Shown here one piece after another: positions 9,599-17,854 of a DNA stretch of 64,000 nucleotides. The notes beneath the pieces were generated by a model. The model was not told the origin of the DNA. It ran no database searches and saw nothing but the letters and a program-made list of their open reading frames with translations. The position numbers and the translations under genes are program-made. This stretch comes from Limnoglobus roseus. GTDB taxonomy: Bacteria > Planctomycetota > Planctomycetia > Gemmatales > Gemmataceae. Location: assembly GCF_008254045.1 (NCBI RefSeq), contig NZ_CP042425.1, forward strand, positions 9,190,163-9,254,162, given 5' to 3'. How positions within the stretch are numbered: position 1 is the first letter of the stretch; every line of letters starts with the position of its first letter.

Positions 9599-9684
9599 GA
9601 GGAAGCGTCTCGCGGTGTCGTGGGTGAAAATCATTCTAGCAGAGGAAGAGGCGAAGATCATGGATCAGGGACGAGGGCGGACTT

Positions 9685-10836
9685 ATGATGAACTCGACCA
9701 CACACAGAGCCGCCGAGAACATGATGCGAACGACCATTCTTGCCATCGGATTGACCGTCTGCTTCGCCACCAATACGAGCGCCCAGCCTCCCCAAGACTT
9801 CGCCGGGCAAGTCCGACAGAACTTCGAGGCGTGGGACACCGACCACGACGGCAAACTCTCGCCGAACGAGGTCGAGCGGGCGGTCGCCGACCCGAAGGTG
9901 AAGGGGAACGCCGCCGCGACTGCCGCTGCACTACGGCGAGGGGTTCGGGCGCAAGGCATCAAGTCGTTGAGCCTTCAGCAAATCCTCAACGCGGTGAGAG
10001 AACCCGCGAAGGGAACGCCCAAGTACGAGGCGATGTACAAGACGGCCCAGGAGCGGATTCGCACGGCCCACCGCGAACTCTTCGTCTCGGATCAACCAAC
10101 GGTCGAGTGCATCGGCCAAGGGCACCTCGGCGACTGCTTCCTGCTCGCGACGCTCGGCACCGTGGCGGTCAACGATCCGCAACGACTCAAGGCGATGTTC
10201 AAGTTGTTGCCGGAGGAGAAGGTTGAAGTGTCCCTCGGCGGCCGCAAGTTGACGCTCGACTTGCCGACCGACGCGGAAATCTGCATCGGCGCGCAGAACC
10301 GCAACGATGGCATGTGGGCCGTCCTGTTCGAGAAGGCCGTCGGCACGATCTACCTCGAACGCCAGAAGACGCCGAACCACGTCACGCCGTTGAGCATCGT
10401 CGGCGTCGGCGGGTCACCGCACCTGCCGCTGGAACTGCTGACCGGCCACGCGATCAAGCGGACCGGGTGCGAAGACTTCCAGCGAGACAAACTCGACGCG
10501 GAGGCCAGGGATAAGAAGCTGGCGGAAGTGCGCGGAAAACTGACGGAGGCGTTCCGCCACAAGCGGCTCATCGTTGGCGGCACGGCCGCCCTCGGCGGCA
10601 AACAGACCGTCGTGCCGGGGCTGTACTACAACCACTCCTACGGCGTTCTCGCGTTCAACGACAAGACGGACGAAGTCACGTTCTGGAACCCGTTCGGCAA
10701 CCGCTACACGCCGAAAGGCTCGCCCGGCCTCACGACCGGCTATGCGACCGAACACGGCCGCTTCACCATGCCGCTGACCGAAGCGGTGATGTGGTTCGGC
10801 TCGTTCTCGATCGAGTCCAACGAGCCGGCGAAGTAG
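9685..10836 (+). CDS. secreted calpain-like cysteine protease with EF-hand
   Basis: This 383-residue protein carries a signal peptide (hydrophobic run after MMRTTILAIG, cleavage near SAQ at 32-34). A calcium-binding EF-hand loop (DTDHDGKLSPNE) is at 51-62. A calpain (C2-family) core follows with Cys151 in GQGHLGDCFLLA, His317 in YYNHSYGVLAF and Asn335 in FWNPFGN, which is the full catalytic triad in the right order. Calpains are calcium-activated proteases best known from eukaryotes; the EF-hand here precedes the protease core, unlike animal calpains. Start is ATG at 9685 behind a GAGGGCGG sequence, or ATG at 9721, which would give a more ordinary signal peptide. Confidence 0.85.
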   Translation: MMNSTTHRAAENMMRTTILAIGLTVCFATNTSAQPPQDFAGQVRQNFEAWDTDHDGKLSPNEVERAVADPKVKGNAAATAAALRRGVRAQGIKSLSLQQILNAVREPAKGTPKYEAMYKTAQERIRTAHRELFVSDQPTVECIGQGHLGDCFLLATLGTVAVNDPQRLKAMFKLLPEEKVEVSLGGRKLTLDLPTDAEICIGAQNRNDGMWAVLFEKAVGTIYLERQKTPNHVTPLSIVGVGGSPHLPLELLTGHAIKRTGCEDFQRDKLDAEARDKKLAEVRGKLTEAFRHKRLIVGGTAALGGKQTVVPGLYYNHSYGVLAFNDKTDEVTFWNPFGNRYTPKGSPGLTTGYATEHGRFTMPLTEAVMWFGSFSIESNEPAK

Positions 10837-10847
10837 ATCGGGACAAG

Positions 10848-11198
10848 ATGCGCAACTATCGTTGGTGTTCCTGGCTCCAGATCGAACTGTGCGTGCAGTT
10901 CGTTATCACGGAGATTGCCCTCTGGGACGCACGGGCAAATCTCGCGTGGCAACGGTCGCACCCGCAACTCCACGGAGCTTACAACGTCTTGGGCGCTCAA
11001 ATCTGGGGCGGCGTAGTCGGGAGCATGAGCCTGCTGGTGGCCGCGCTGGTTGGAATCGTGCTGATCTTCGCGGCCATCTTTGCGCGAAACCTGGTGTCCG
11101 GCCAGCGACGATGGGGCTGGGTCGCAACGGCTCTGATCGTTCCTGCCATGATCGGGGCCAGCCTCTACTGGTGGCGGTATCCCCGATGGGATGCGTAA
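10848..11198 (+). CDS. small membrane protein of unknown function
   Basis: This 116-residue protein has two clear hydrophobic helices, at about 58-80 (GGVVGSMSLLVAALVGIVLIFAAI) and 93-109 (WVATALIVPAMIGASLYWW), joined by a short basic loop. The ATG at 10848 has GGGACA just upstream and lies 11 bp after the protease stop, so it is probably co-transcribed with the calpain-like gene. A longer open frame upstream overlaps the protease gene and is not used. I recognise no family. Confidence 0.6.
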   Translation: MRNYRWCSWLQIELCVQFVITEIALWDARANLAWQRSHPQLHGAYNVLGAQIWGGVVGSMSLLVAALVGIVLIFAAIFARNLVSGQRRWGWVATALIVPAMIGASLYWWRYPRWDA

Positions 11199-11452
11199 GC
11201 GGTTCGCCTCAAATCATCTGTTTGTCTGTTCTTGTGGCGAATTAGTCAGGCGAAATCTCAATCGAGAGGGGCTTCGCGAGCGGGACTTGTCGAGGCGGGC
11301 GCATTTTCCGGGAACTTCCCTCTTTGATGGCGCATCATACCCACAGATGTGAAACCTTGCGGAACCTCTTGCACGGCGCAGGGTTTCATCTCATAATCCA
11401 CCTTAGCTTTCACTTGCCGGCATAACCGGCGCTTCCCACGAGGACGATTGCG

Positions 11453-12739
11453 ATGTTCGGAATCACCGACCGCCGACACTTCATGGCCCACGCCGCCGGC
11501 GCCGCGGCTGTTACCGTTCCCGGCCTGTCGTTCCTCACCGGCCTCCGCGCTCAAGCCGCGGAACTGAAGAAGAAGAACAAGAGCCTCATCATCCTGTGGA
11601 TGGGCGGCGGCCCGGCCACGATCGACCTCTGGGACATGAAGCCCGGCACCGCGAACGGCGGCGAACACAAGCCGATCAGCACCGCGGCCGGCAGCGACGT
11701 GAAGATCACCGAACACCTGCCGATGGTCGCCAAGCAGTTCAAGAACCTGTCGATCATCCGCTCGCTGCAAACCCGCGAAGGCGACCACCAACGCGGCACG
11801 TTCCTCATGAACACCGGCCGGTCGCCCAGCCCGCTGACCGAGTTCCCGAGCATCGGCTCCGTCATGTCGTACTACCAAGCGATGGACGTCGAGGCGATGA
11901 AGAACGCCGACATCCCGAGCTTCATCAGCGTCGGCGGCGGTCGGGTCGGCCCCGGCTTCCTCGGCATGAAGTACGCCTCGTTCAACGTGCAGAACCCCGG
12001 CACCCCGCCGGAAAACGTGTCGGCCCCGGTCAGCATGACCCAGATGGACCGCCGCAAGGTGCTATTCGAATCGCTCGAAGGCGGCTTCAAGACGAACGTC
12101 CCGATGGACGCCGCCAAGGCGCACAAGGAAGTCTACGACAAAGCCCTGAACCTCGTCACCAGCAGCCGCAAGGAAGTCTTCAACCTCGACAAGGAACCCG
12201 CCGCCCTCCGCGAAGAGTACGGCCGTACCGGGTTCGGTAACGGTTGCCTCCTCGCCCGGAAGTTGGTCGAAGCCGGCGTCGCCGCGGTTGAAGTCAGCCT
12301 CGGTGGTTGGGACATGCACAACGGCATCTTCGCCGCCCTGCAACGCCGCCTGCCGGAACTCGACAAGGGCATGTCGGCCTTGACCCGGGACCTGGCCGAC
12401 CGCGGCAAGCTGAAGGACACGGTCATCGTGTGGATGGGCGACTTCGGCCGCACGCCGAAGATCAACCAGAACGGCGGCCGCGACCACTGGCCGCGATGCT
12501 GGTCGGTCGTCGTCGGCGGTGGCAACATCAAGGGCGGCGTCGCTTACGGGGCCACCGACGAGAACGGCACGGGCGTCAAGGACAGCCCGGTGGACATCCT
12601 CGACCTGTACGCGACGATCTACAAGGGCCTCGGCATCGACCCGTCGCCGCAACAAGTCGCCGACGTCCGCGACAACCTCGGCCGCCCATACTACATCGCC
12701 GGCGACAAGCCGAAGTGGATCAAGGAACTCGTGGGCTGA
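11453..12739 (+). CDS. DUF1501 family protein, Tat-exported
   Basis: This 428-residue protein has an N-terminal twin-arginine-like signal (DRRHFMAHAAGAAAVTVPG) and then the DUF1501 alkaline-phosphatase-superfamily fold: IILWMGGGPATIDLWDMKPG near the start, GDHQRGTFLMNTGR, and the C-terminal VWMGDFGRTPKINQNGGRDHWP with likely metal ligands. Relatives are abundant in planctomycetes, usually next to DUF1549/DUF1553 cytochrome-type proteins. Here no such partner is adjacent, and a strong terminator follows the gene. Function unproven; the fold suggests a phosphatase or sulfatase-like hydrolase. Confidence 0.9.
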   Translation: MFGITDRRHFMAHAAGAAAVTVPGLSFLTGLRAQAAELKKKNKSLIILWMGGGPATIDLWDMKPGTANGGEHKPISTAAGSDVKITEHLPMVAKQFKNLSIIRSLQTREGDHQRGTFLMNTGRSPSPLTEFPSIGSVMSYYQAMDVEAMKNADIPSFISVGGGRVGPGFLGMKYASFNVQNPGTPPENVSAPVSMTQMDRRKVLFESLEGGFKTNVPMDAAKAHKEVYDKALNLVTSSRKEVFNLDKEPAALREEYGRTGFGNGCLLARKLVEAGVAAVEVSLGGWDMHNGIFAALQRRLPELDKGMSALTRDLADRGKLKDTVIVWMGDFGRTPKINQNGGRDHWPRCWSVVVGGGNIKGGVAYGATDENGTGVKDSPVDILDLYATIYKGLGIDPSPQQVADVRDNLGRPYYIAGDKPKWIKELVG

Positions 12740-12768
12740 TCCTCGTTCACACAGCCGACCTGTTTCCG

Positions 12769-12803
12769 CACCGGCGACCCTTTCGGGTCGCCGGTGTTTT
12801 TTT
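12769..12803 (+). terminator. rho-independent terminator of the DUF1501 gene
   Basis: A perfect 12-bp stem (12769-12780 with 12785-12796) encloses a TTTC loop and is followed by seven T residues. Confidence 0.93.
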
Positions 12804-12839
12804 ATTGCTATTGGGCTTCTCTTCGCGTGAACTGAAGGC

Positions 12840-13820
12840 ATGACCTTCTCAACCTCTCTCGCCCTGCTGTTCCTGGCCACGACTCTCGAACCCTCGCCGA
12901 CTGCGATTCGCGGATCGGTCGAGAAGGCGTTACCGCTCTTGAAGGCCGCCGCCGAAACGCACGCCGAAAAGAAGAGCTGTTTCGCCTGCCACAACCAGGC
13001 GTACCCGATGGTCGCGTTCGACGCCGCCTGCAAACTCGGCTTCGCGATGGACGAGGAGCTTCGCTCGGCGCAGGTCGATCACGTCCGCGAGTTCGTGAAG
13101 AAGAACCGCAAGGAGTTCGACAAGGGCACCGGCACCGGCGGGCAGATCGACACGGCCGGGTGGCTGCTCTACACGCTGGAGTTTGCCGGCGAGAAGCCGG
13201 ACGACGATACCGCCGCCGTCGCGGGGTACGTCTTGCAACGGCACGCCGACCGCAAGCACTGGACCACATCGTCGAACCGCCCGCCGACGCAGATGAGTTC
13301 GTTCACGTCGAGCTATTTGGCCGTGCGCGCGCTGAAGGCATGGGGCACTGAGAAGCAGAAGGACGCGATTGCGAACCGCTCGGCCGCTGCCCTCGCCTGG
13401 GCGGTTCAAACGCCGGCGAAGGAGAACGAGGACCGCGTGTACCGCCTGCGGTTGCTGCATATCGCGGGGGCAACCGAAAGCGTAACGAAAGAGGCGGTGC
13501 GGGAGTTACTCGATGCGCAACAGTTCGACGGCGGGTGGGCACAGAAGTCCGACCTGCCGAGCGATGCCTACGCAACGGCGACCGCCCTCGCCGCACTGTC
13601 GGCCGTTGATACGGAAGCGGTGCAGCAACTCGCTTACCGCCGTGGTGTGAATTATCTGCTGCGGACCCAACTCGCCGACGGGTCGTGGCACGTGAAAACG
13701 CGAAGCCCGGTGATCCAACCGTATTACGAGTCCGGCTTTCCGCACGAGAAAGATCAGTTCATCTCCGTGACCGCGACGAGTTGGGCCGTGGTGGCACTCG
13801 CGGCCGCCTGGCGCGAATGA
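12840..13820 (+). CDS. exported protein with c-type heme site and alpha-barrel repeats
   Basis: This 326-residue protein starts with a hydrophobic signal-like segment. It has a CxxCH heme-attachment motif (Cys47, Cys50, His51 in SCFACHNQ). The rest resembles the prenyltransferase/squalene-oxidase alpha-alpha barrel repeats, with segments such as FDGGWAQKSD and LADGSWHVK. A distal Met or His ligand cannot be assigned. Similar planctomycete proteins pair heme sites with repeat domains, but their function is unknown. It is separated from the DUF1501 gene by a terminator, so it has its own promoter. Confidence 0.72.
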   Translation: MTFSTSLALLFLATTLEPSPTAIRGSVEKALPLLKAAAETHAEKKSCFACHNQAYPMVAFDAACKLGFAMDEELRSAQVDHVREFVKKNRKEFDKGTGTGGQIDTAGWLLYTLEFAGEKPDDDTAAVAGYVLQRHADRKHWTTSSNRPPTQMSSFTSSYLAVRALKAWGTEKQKDAIANRSAAALAWAVQTPAKENEDRVYRLRLLHIAGATESVTKEAVRELLDAQQFDGGWAQKSDLPSDAYATATALAALSAVDTEAVQQLAYRRGVNYLLRTQLADGSWHVKTRSPVIQPYYESGFPHEKDQFISVTATSWAVVALAAAWRE

Positions 13821-13947
13821 GAATCTTCACATTTTTCGGAATAACCCCGTCGCCGGCGCATCGTTCTTGCTGATGCTGTCACGCACTGCGTGCGGTTCAC
13901 CGGGTCGCGGACCCGGTATCCTCTCTCGCGATTTCGGAGTTGATCCC

Positions 13948-14454
13948 ATGCGCAAGATCCTGTTCGCACTCGCCCTTACCGCCGGCCTGGGTTTCACCGT
14001 CGGCTGCAACGGTTCGTCTTCGTCCTCGCCGGCCGTGGACAAGGCCAAGAGGGACGCGAAGGACGCTGAACACGCGGCCAAGAAGGAAAAGGACGATAAG
14101 GTCGATGCGGCCAAGAAGGAAAAGGACGCCCACGTCGATGCGACCAAGAAAGAGGGTGACGCCCACGTCGATGCGACCAAGAAAGAGGGTGACGCCCACG
14201 TGAAGAAAGTAGAGGAAGCCACGGCGGCCGACAAGAAGGCCGTGGACGACGCGACGACGGCCGACCTGAAGGCGATCGACGACAAGATCAAGACGCTGAG
14301 CGGCGACGCGAAGAAGAATGCCGACGCCGCACGCGACACGCTGAAGAAGGCGATCGACGAGGCCAAGACGGCTGCGGGCGGGGAAAAGTTCAAGGCCGCG
14401 CACGAGCAGGTGAAGGCGAAGTTGGCCGACCTGAAGAAGCAAGTCGGCCTGTAA
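13948..14454 (+). CDS. lipoprotein with 11-residue charged helical repeats
   Basis: This 168-residue protein has a lipoprotein signal ending in the lipobox FTVGC with Cys20. The mature part is almost only Lys, Asp, Ala, Glu and Val. Four 11-residue repeats of the form DA(A/T)KKE(K/G)DAHV at about 56-92 resemble LEA-like or apolipoprotein-like amphipathic helices. After these comes a long predicted coiled coil. It probably lies at the cell envelope; the repeat count may vary between strains. ATG at 13948 fits the signal peptide, and a longer in-frame start at 13867 lacks this logic. Confidence 0.75.
   Translation: MRKILFALALTAGLGFTVGCNGSSSSSPAVDKAKRDAKDAEHAAKKEKDDKVDAAKKEKDAHVDATKKEGDAHVDATKKEGDAHVKKVEEATAADKKAVDDATTADLKAIDDKIKTLSGDAKKNADAARDTLKKAIDEAKTAAGGEKFKAAHEQVKAKLADLKKQVGL
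14125..14190 (+). repeat. 33-bp tandem repeat, two identical units plus partial
   Basis: Two identical 33-base units (14125-14157 and 14158-14190) are followed by 11 bases of a third and preceded by diverged copies of the same unit. Each unit codes for 11 residues of the lipoprotein. The identity at the DNA level points to recent duplication. Confidence 0.85.
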
Positions 14455-14470
14455 GCGATGCCCTCTCCCC

Positions 14471-14507
14471 ACGCAGCCCGCGGACTCGTTCCGCGGGCTG
14501 CGTCGTT
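14471..14507 (+). terminator. rho-independent terminator of the repeat lipoprotein gene
   Basis: A 14-bp perfect stem (14471-14484 with 14490-14503) around a CTCGT loop is followed by a short run of T residues on the plus strand. It lies between convergent genes and ends right at the stop of the minus-strand oxidoreductase. Confidence 0.8.
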
Positions 14508-15842
14508 TTAGCCCAACACCCACGGATTGCGGTACTCGTAGGTCAACAGCTTGTTCGCGTCCTCGTCGTTCGTCACGCGCTCGGCCTTCGCGTCCCAGGC
14601 GAGGTAGCGCTTGCGTTCGAGGGCCAGTTTCGCCAGCAGTGTTGCCGTCGTCGAACGGTGGCCGACTTCCACCGGGCAGTTCGTGACGGCCCGCGACTTC
14701 ACGCAATCGAGGAAGTTGCGGGCGTGGGAGGCCGTGTCGGACGGGCCTTTCTTCGCCGGGTGTACCTGCGTAGCCTTGACCGCCCGACCCTGCCTCGTGT
14801 TCGACTCCCGCGCGGTCGGGCTGAGGGCGGGAATCTCTTCCAGTCGCATCTTCTCGGGAATGATCTCGTACCCCTGATCGCCGTCGGAAATGAGCATCGT
14901 GCCGAGGGTGCCGCGGAACTCCATGTTCCAGCCGCGGAGGTTCGCCGCCGCCCCGTTGGCGTTCACCTGCGTGAACGTCGCAAGGCAGTTGTCGTACTCC
15001 CAGACGGCTTCCATCGTGTCGGGGATGTCGCGGTTGTCGGTCACGGCGTACTTGCCGCCGAGGCAGTCCACGCCCTTCGGTGCGTCCTGGCCGAGCGCCC
15101 ACTGGATGATGTCGAGGTAGTGGGTGCCCATGTTCGTGAGTTGTCCGCCGGAGTAGTTCGAGAACCAGCGGAACTTGTACAGGCACTTGTTCGCGTTGAA
15201 CGCCGCCTTCGGGGCCGGGCCGAGCCACGTGTCCCAGTCGAGGCCGGGCGGCGGGTCGCCGTCGGCGGGGTTGCCGATGCCCATCGGCGTCTCGTTGCGG
15301 TGCATGTAACTCTTCGCGAGCGTCACTTGGCCGATGAACCCGTCGCGGATCATCTTCACCGCCTCTTGCACGTACGGTGTGCTGCGGCGGTGAAGCCCGA
15401 CCTGCGTGACGCGCTTCGTCTCGGCCGCCACCTGGCACATGCGGCGGCCCTCGCCGATGGTCAGGCTCAACGGCTTCTCGACGTATACGTCCTTCCCCGC
15501 CCGGCAGGCGTCCACGAATTGCAGGGCGTGCCAGTGGTCCGGCGTGGCGATCACCGCGGCGTCGATCGACTTCTCGTCGAGCAACTTGCGGTACTCTTTG
15601 AAAACCGTGGCCGCGCCGCCGACCTTCTTGTTCGCGGCCGGCAGGTACGGTTCGTACACGTCGCACAGGGCGACGATCTCGCAGTCGAGGTTCACCGTGA
15701 ATGCGTCGAGGAGTTGGTCGCCGCGGTTGCCGACGCCGATGACGCCGAGGCGAACCTTGTCGTTCGCCCCGAGGACGCGCGAGTACGCGGCGGCGGTGAG
15801 CGCGACGGCCGCACCGAACGTGCGGCGGGTGGGCCGGGGCAT
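14508..15842 (-). CDS. Tat-exported Gfo/Idh/MocA family oxidoreductase
   Basis: This 444-residue protein has a twin-arginine signal (TRRTFGAAVALTAAAY), an NAD(P)-binding loop GVIGVGNRG at 33-41 and the canonical EKP motif (VYVEKPLSL, near 120), which the first copy in this window lacks. VALCDVYEPY carries the acidic residue that binds the cofactor ribose. The C-terminal domain has the usual WLGPAPKAAF and GTHYLDIIQWALG segments of the planctomycete exported group. Substrate unknown; a sugar or inositol derivative is likely. The gene appears monocistronic. Confidence 0.9.
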   Translation of the reverse strand: MPRPTRRTFGAAVALTAAAYSRVLGANDKVRLGVIGVGNRGDQLLDAFTVNLDCEIVALCDVYEPYLPAANKKVGGAATVFKEYRKLLDEKSIDAAVIATPDHWHALQFVDACRAGKDVYVEKPLSLTIGEGRRMCQVAAETKRVTQVGLHRRSTPYVQEAVKMIRDGFIGQVTLAKSYMHRNETPMGIGNPADGDPPPGLDWDTWLGPAPKAAFNANKCLYKFRWFSNYSGGQLTNMGTHYLDIIQWALGQDAPKGVDCLGGKYAVTDNRDIPDTMEAVWEYDNCLATFTQVNANGAAANLRGWNMEFRGTLGTMLISDGDQGYEIIPEKMRLEEIPALSPTARESNTRQGRAVKATQVHPAKKGPSDTASHARNFLDCVKSRAVTNCPVEVGHRSTTATLLAKLALERKRYLAWDAKAERVTNDEDANKLLTYEYRNPWVLG

Positions 15843-15911
15843 GACAGTCCTCCGAAGGGGAAACGGGAAGGGACTGCCAGTATAAACCGATCCACGGGAA
15901 CGGGTAGGCGG

Positions 15912-16559
15912 TCACTCGCGCGGTGTGAGTTCGAAGGCCCGGTATAAGGGCACGACGGCCCCAAGAAGCGGCGGGAACTTCGATCGGCGGAGCGGCCGGA
16001 AGTGTTCGAACAACGTTGGCAGCAATCGCTGCCGCTTGTCGCCGTAGTCCTGCTTCGCGATGGTGCCGGCCATCATCTTCAAGCCGAAGTCGACGACGCG
16101 CGAATGACCCGGCGTCACGATGAGGAATCGACCCTCGGGGGCGAGTACGCGGGCGATCTCCCGGCACGCGGCGGCCGCGTCGGGGACGAACTCCAGCGCG
16201 CTCACCGACACGACGCGATCAAAGTAGCCGGCGGCGTACGGGAGTTGCTCGGCCGTGCCGCTGACGAGTGCCGCGATGACGGCGTGCCGCCGCAAACTGG
16301 CCGTGACCTCGCGGTGATACGGGTGCGGGTCGATGCCGTGCAATTCGTCGCACCGACCGGCGTATTCGGGGAGGACGATGCCGCTGCCGTAACCGATTTC
16401 GAGAATCCGGCCGACGCGGGCGGGCAGCATCCGCACGACCATGCGAATGCGAGAGCGGCTGATCCACGAGAGGGGGAACTTGTAGTTCCAATCGGCGTGA
16501 TCGACCGGCCCCGTTTGGATGAGATCGGCACGGGGGAGTAGGCGAAGGGGCGAACCCAC
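15912..16559 (-). CDS. class I SAM-dependent methyltransferase
   Basis: This 215-residue protein has the SAM-binding motif I (ILEIGYGSG) at 52-60, an acidic residue after the second strand (GIDPHPY) and the motif IV region (FDRVVSVSALEFVPD) of the Methyltransf_11 type. The stretch PEGRFLIVTPG is the usual post-motif strand. The substrate is not evident; small molecules, lipids and quinones are all possible. The start is a GTG with a GGAG-containing leader. It stands alone between an oxidoreductase and a STAS gene. Confidence 0.82.
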   Translation of the reverse strand: MGSPLRLLPRADLIQTGPVDHADWNYKFPLSWISRSRIRMVVRMLPARVGRILEIGYGSGIVLPEYAGRCDELHGIDPHPYHREVTASLRRHAVIAALVSGTAEQLPYAAGYFDRVVSVSALEFVPDAAAACREIARVLAPEGRFLIVTPGHSRVVDFGLKMMAGTIAKQDYGDKRQRLLPTLFEHFRPLRRSKFPPLLGAVVPLYRAFELTPRE

Positions 16560-16626
16560 GAGAGAGGCTCCGGGCGTGTGCCGGAAGCCTAGTACGGGAT
16601 GTCTGAAGGGACGATGAGGATTCGAC

Positions 16627-17019
16627 TCAGTCCGAGCCGCCGAGGGCGTCCATCGCTTCCTGGCGAGTCGTGTAGAGTGCCCAAAGCGTGTCGAGGGCGG
16701 TCGTCTTCAACAGTTCACGGATGCGGTCGTTCACGCCGGCGAGCACCAACTCGCCGCCCTGCTGTTTCACCGGCAGGTGGCAGCGTAACAGGAATGCGAT
16801 GAACGCCGAGCCGAAGTAGCGGACGCCGGTCAGGTCGACGATCAGGTTCGTGGGCGGGTCTTCCTTCAACGGGGCGAGGACCATCTGGGCGGCCGTGTTG
16901 ATGACCGTGTCCGGCAGGTTCTCGACTTCCGGCGACGGGACGAGGACGGCCATGTCGCCGTGCCGCTTCACCTGAAAGTATTCGTGGGCAAGTTGTTGCA
17001 CGTTCTCGTCGGTACTCAT
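16627..17019 (-). CDS. STAS-domain protein (anti-anti-sigma factor type)
   Basis: This 130-residue protein is a single STAS domain. The core is LIVDLTGVRYFGSAFIAFLL at 59-78, where Ser71 matches the phosphorylated serine of SpoIIAA-like antagonists. Such proteins bind and sequester anti-sigma kinases when unphosphorylated. No anti-sigma kinase or sigma factor is adjacent, so its partner is elsewhere, possibly among the many kinases of this phylum. It is followed after about 60 bp by the methyltransferase gene. Confidence 0.85.
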   Translation of the reverse strand: MSTDENVQQLAHEYFQVKRHGDMAVLVPSPEVENLPDTVINTAAQMVLAPLKEDPPTNLIVDLTGVRYFGSAFIAFLLRCHLPVKQQGGELVLAGVNDRIRELLKTTALDTLWALYTTRQEAMDALGGSD

Positions 17020-17083
17020 GAGCCGGACCCTGCCGTGACGGATGGACTGCGTGTCACCACGTTAAACCGAGACGCCACCCAAT

Positions 17084-17854
17084 TCAAGGAATTCCCGGCC
17101 CTCCTTCTACGATCAGCCGCTCCAACAAGTTCGCCATCCGGCCCACGACCTCCGGCTGACCGGCGACGTGTTGCACGTCGGAATGGTCCAAAACGCCGGA
17201 AGACAGGCCCGCCGCCTTGTTCGTGATGCACGAGATCGCGGCCACCTCCAGCCCGAGTTTTGCAGCCGTTTCCGCTTCGACGGCCGTGGACATGCCGACC
17301 GCATCGGCCCCCATTGCCTTCAACGCGCGAATTTCGGCCGGCGTCTCATAGGTTGGCCCCGTGAGAGCAGCGTAAGTGCCAGTGAAAGTTTCGGGAAGAA
17401 GTGCGAGCAGCCGCGGCGAATAAACGGATATTGGCTCGGCGGGGCGTTTCCACGCATCGCGGTCGAGCAGTTTGAGGTGGTCGCGAATCGGCATCAGGTC
17501 GCCGGGGTGCAGGTCGTCGCAGATGCCGCCGGCGGCGTTCGTTAATAACAGCTTTCGCACGCCCAACTCGGCCGCGAGCCGCACGGTGGCCGTGGCCCGT
17601 TCCCAGGTGTGGCCCTCGTAGAAGTGCATCCGGCCCTGAAACACCAGCACCGGCACGCCCGCCCAGTGGCCCAAGATCGCCCGCCCGCCGTGGCCGTGGA
17701 CCGTGGGGACCGCGAAGCCGGGCAGGTCGCCGAATTTCGCCTCGGCGACGATGGAAATGCGTTCCACCGCCGGGCCGAGGCCAGAACCCAGCACGACGGC
17801 GGCCTCGGGGGCAAGTGATCGGGCTGAATCGCGGAAGGCGGCGAACGCGGCCAT
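17084..17854 (-). CDS. punA: purine-nucleoside phosphorylase, trimeric PNP class
   Basis: This 256-residue enzyme splits purine nucleosides with phosphate to give free base and ribose 1-phosphate. Landmarks are the phosphate loop GSGLGP at 23-28, HGHGG, GRMHFYEGH, LTNAAGGI, GPTYETPAE and VGMSTAVE. Asn in ITNKAAG is the residue that selects 6-oxopurines (guanosine, inosine). The start is ATG at 17854, sharing one base with the upstream stop, or GTG at 17857 with a 4-bp overlap. The longer open frame is spurious. It is coupled to the cytidylate-kinase-like gene, hinting at nucleotide salvage. Confidence 0.92.
   Translation of the reverse strand: MAAFAAFRDSARSLAPEAAVVLGSGLGPAVERISIVAEAKFGDLPGFAVPTVHGHGGRAILGHWAGVPVLVFQGRMHFYEGHTWERATATVRLAAELGVRKLLLTNAAGGICDDLHPGDLMPIRDHLKLLDRDAWKRPAEPISVYSPRLLALLPETFTGTYAALTGPTYETPAEIRALKAMGADAVGMSTAVEAETAAKLGLEVAAISCITNKAAGLSSGVLDHSDVQHVAGQPEVVGRMANLLERLIVEGGPGIP

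Noticed and set aside
14658..15947. 429-codon plus-strand frame opposite the second Gfo/Idh/MocA gene
   Set aside because: High-GC DNA keeps antisense frames open. The translation has no recognisable motifs and the minus-strand gene is certain.
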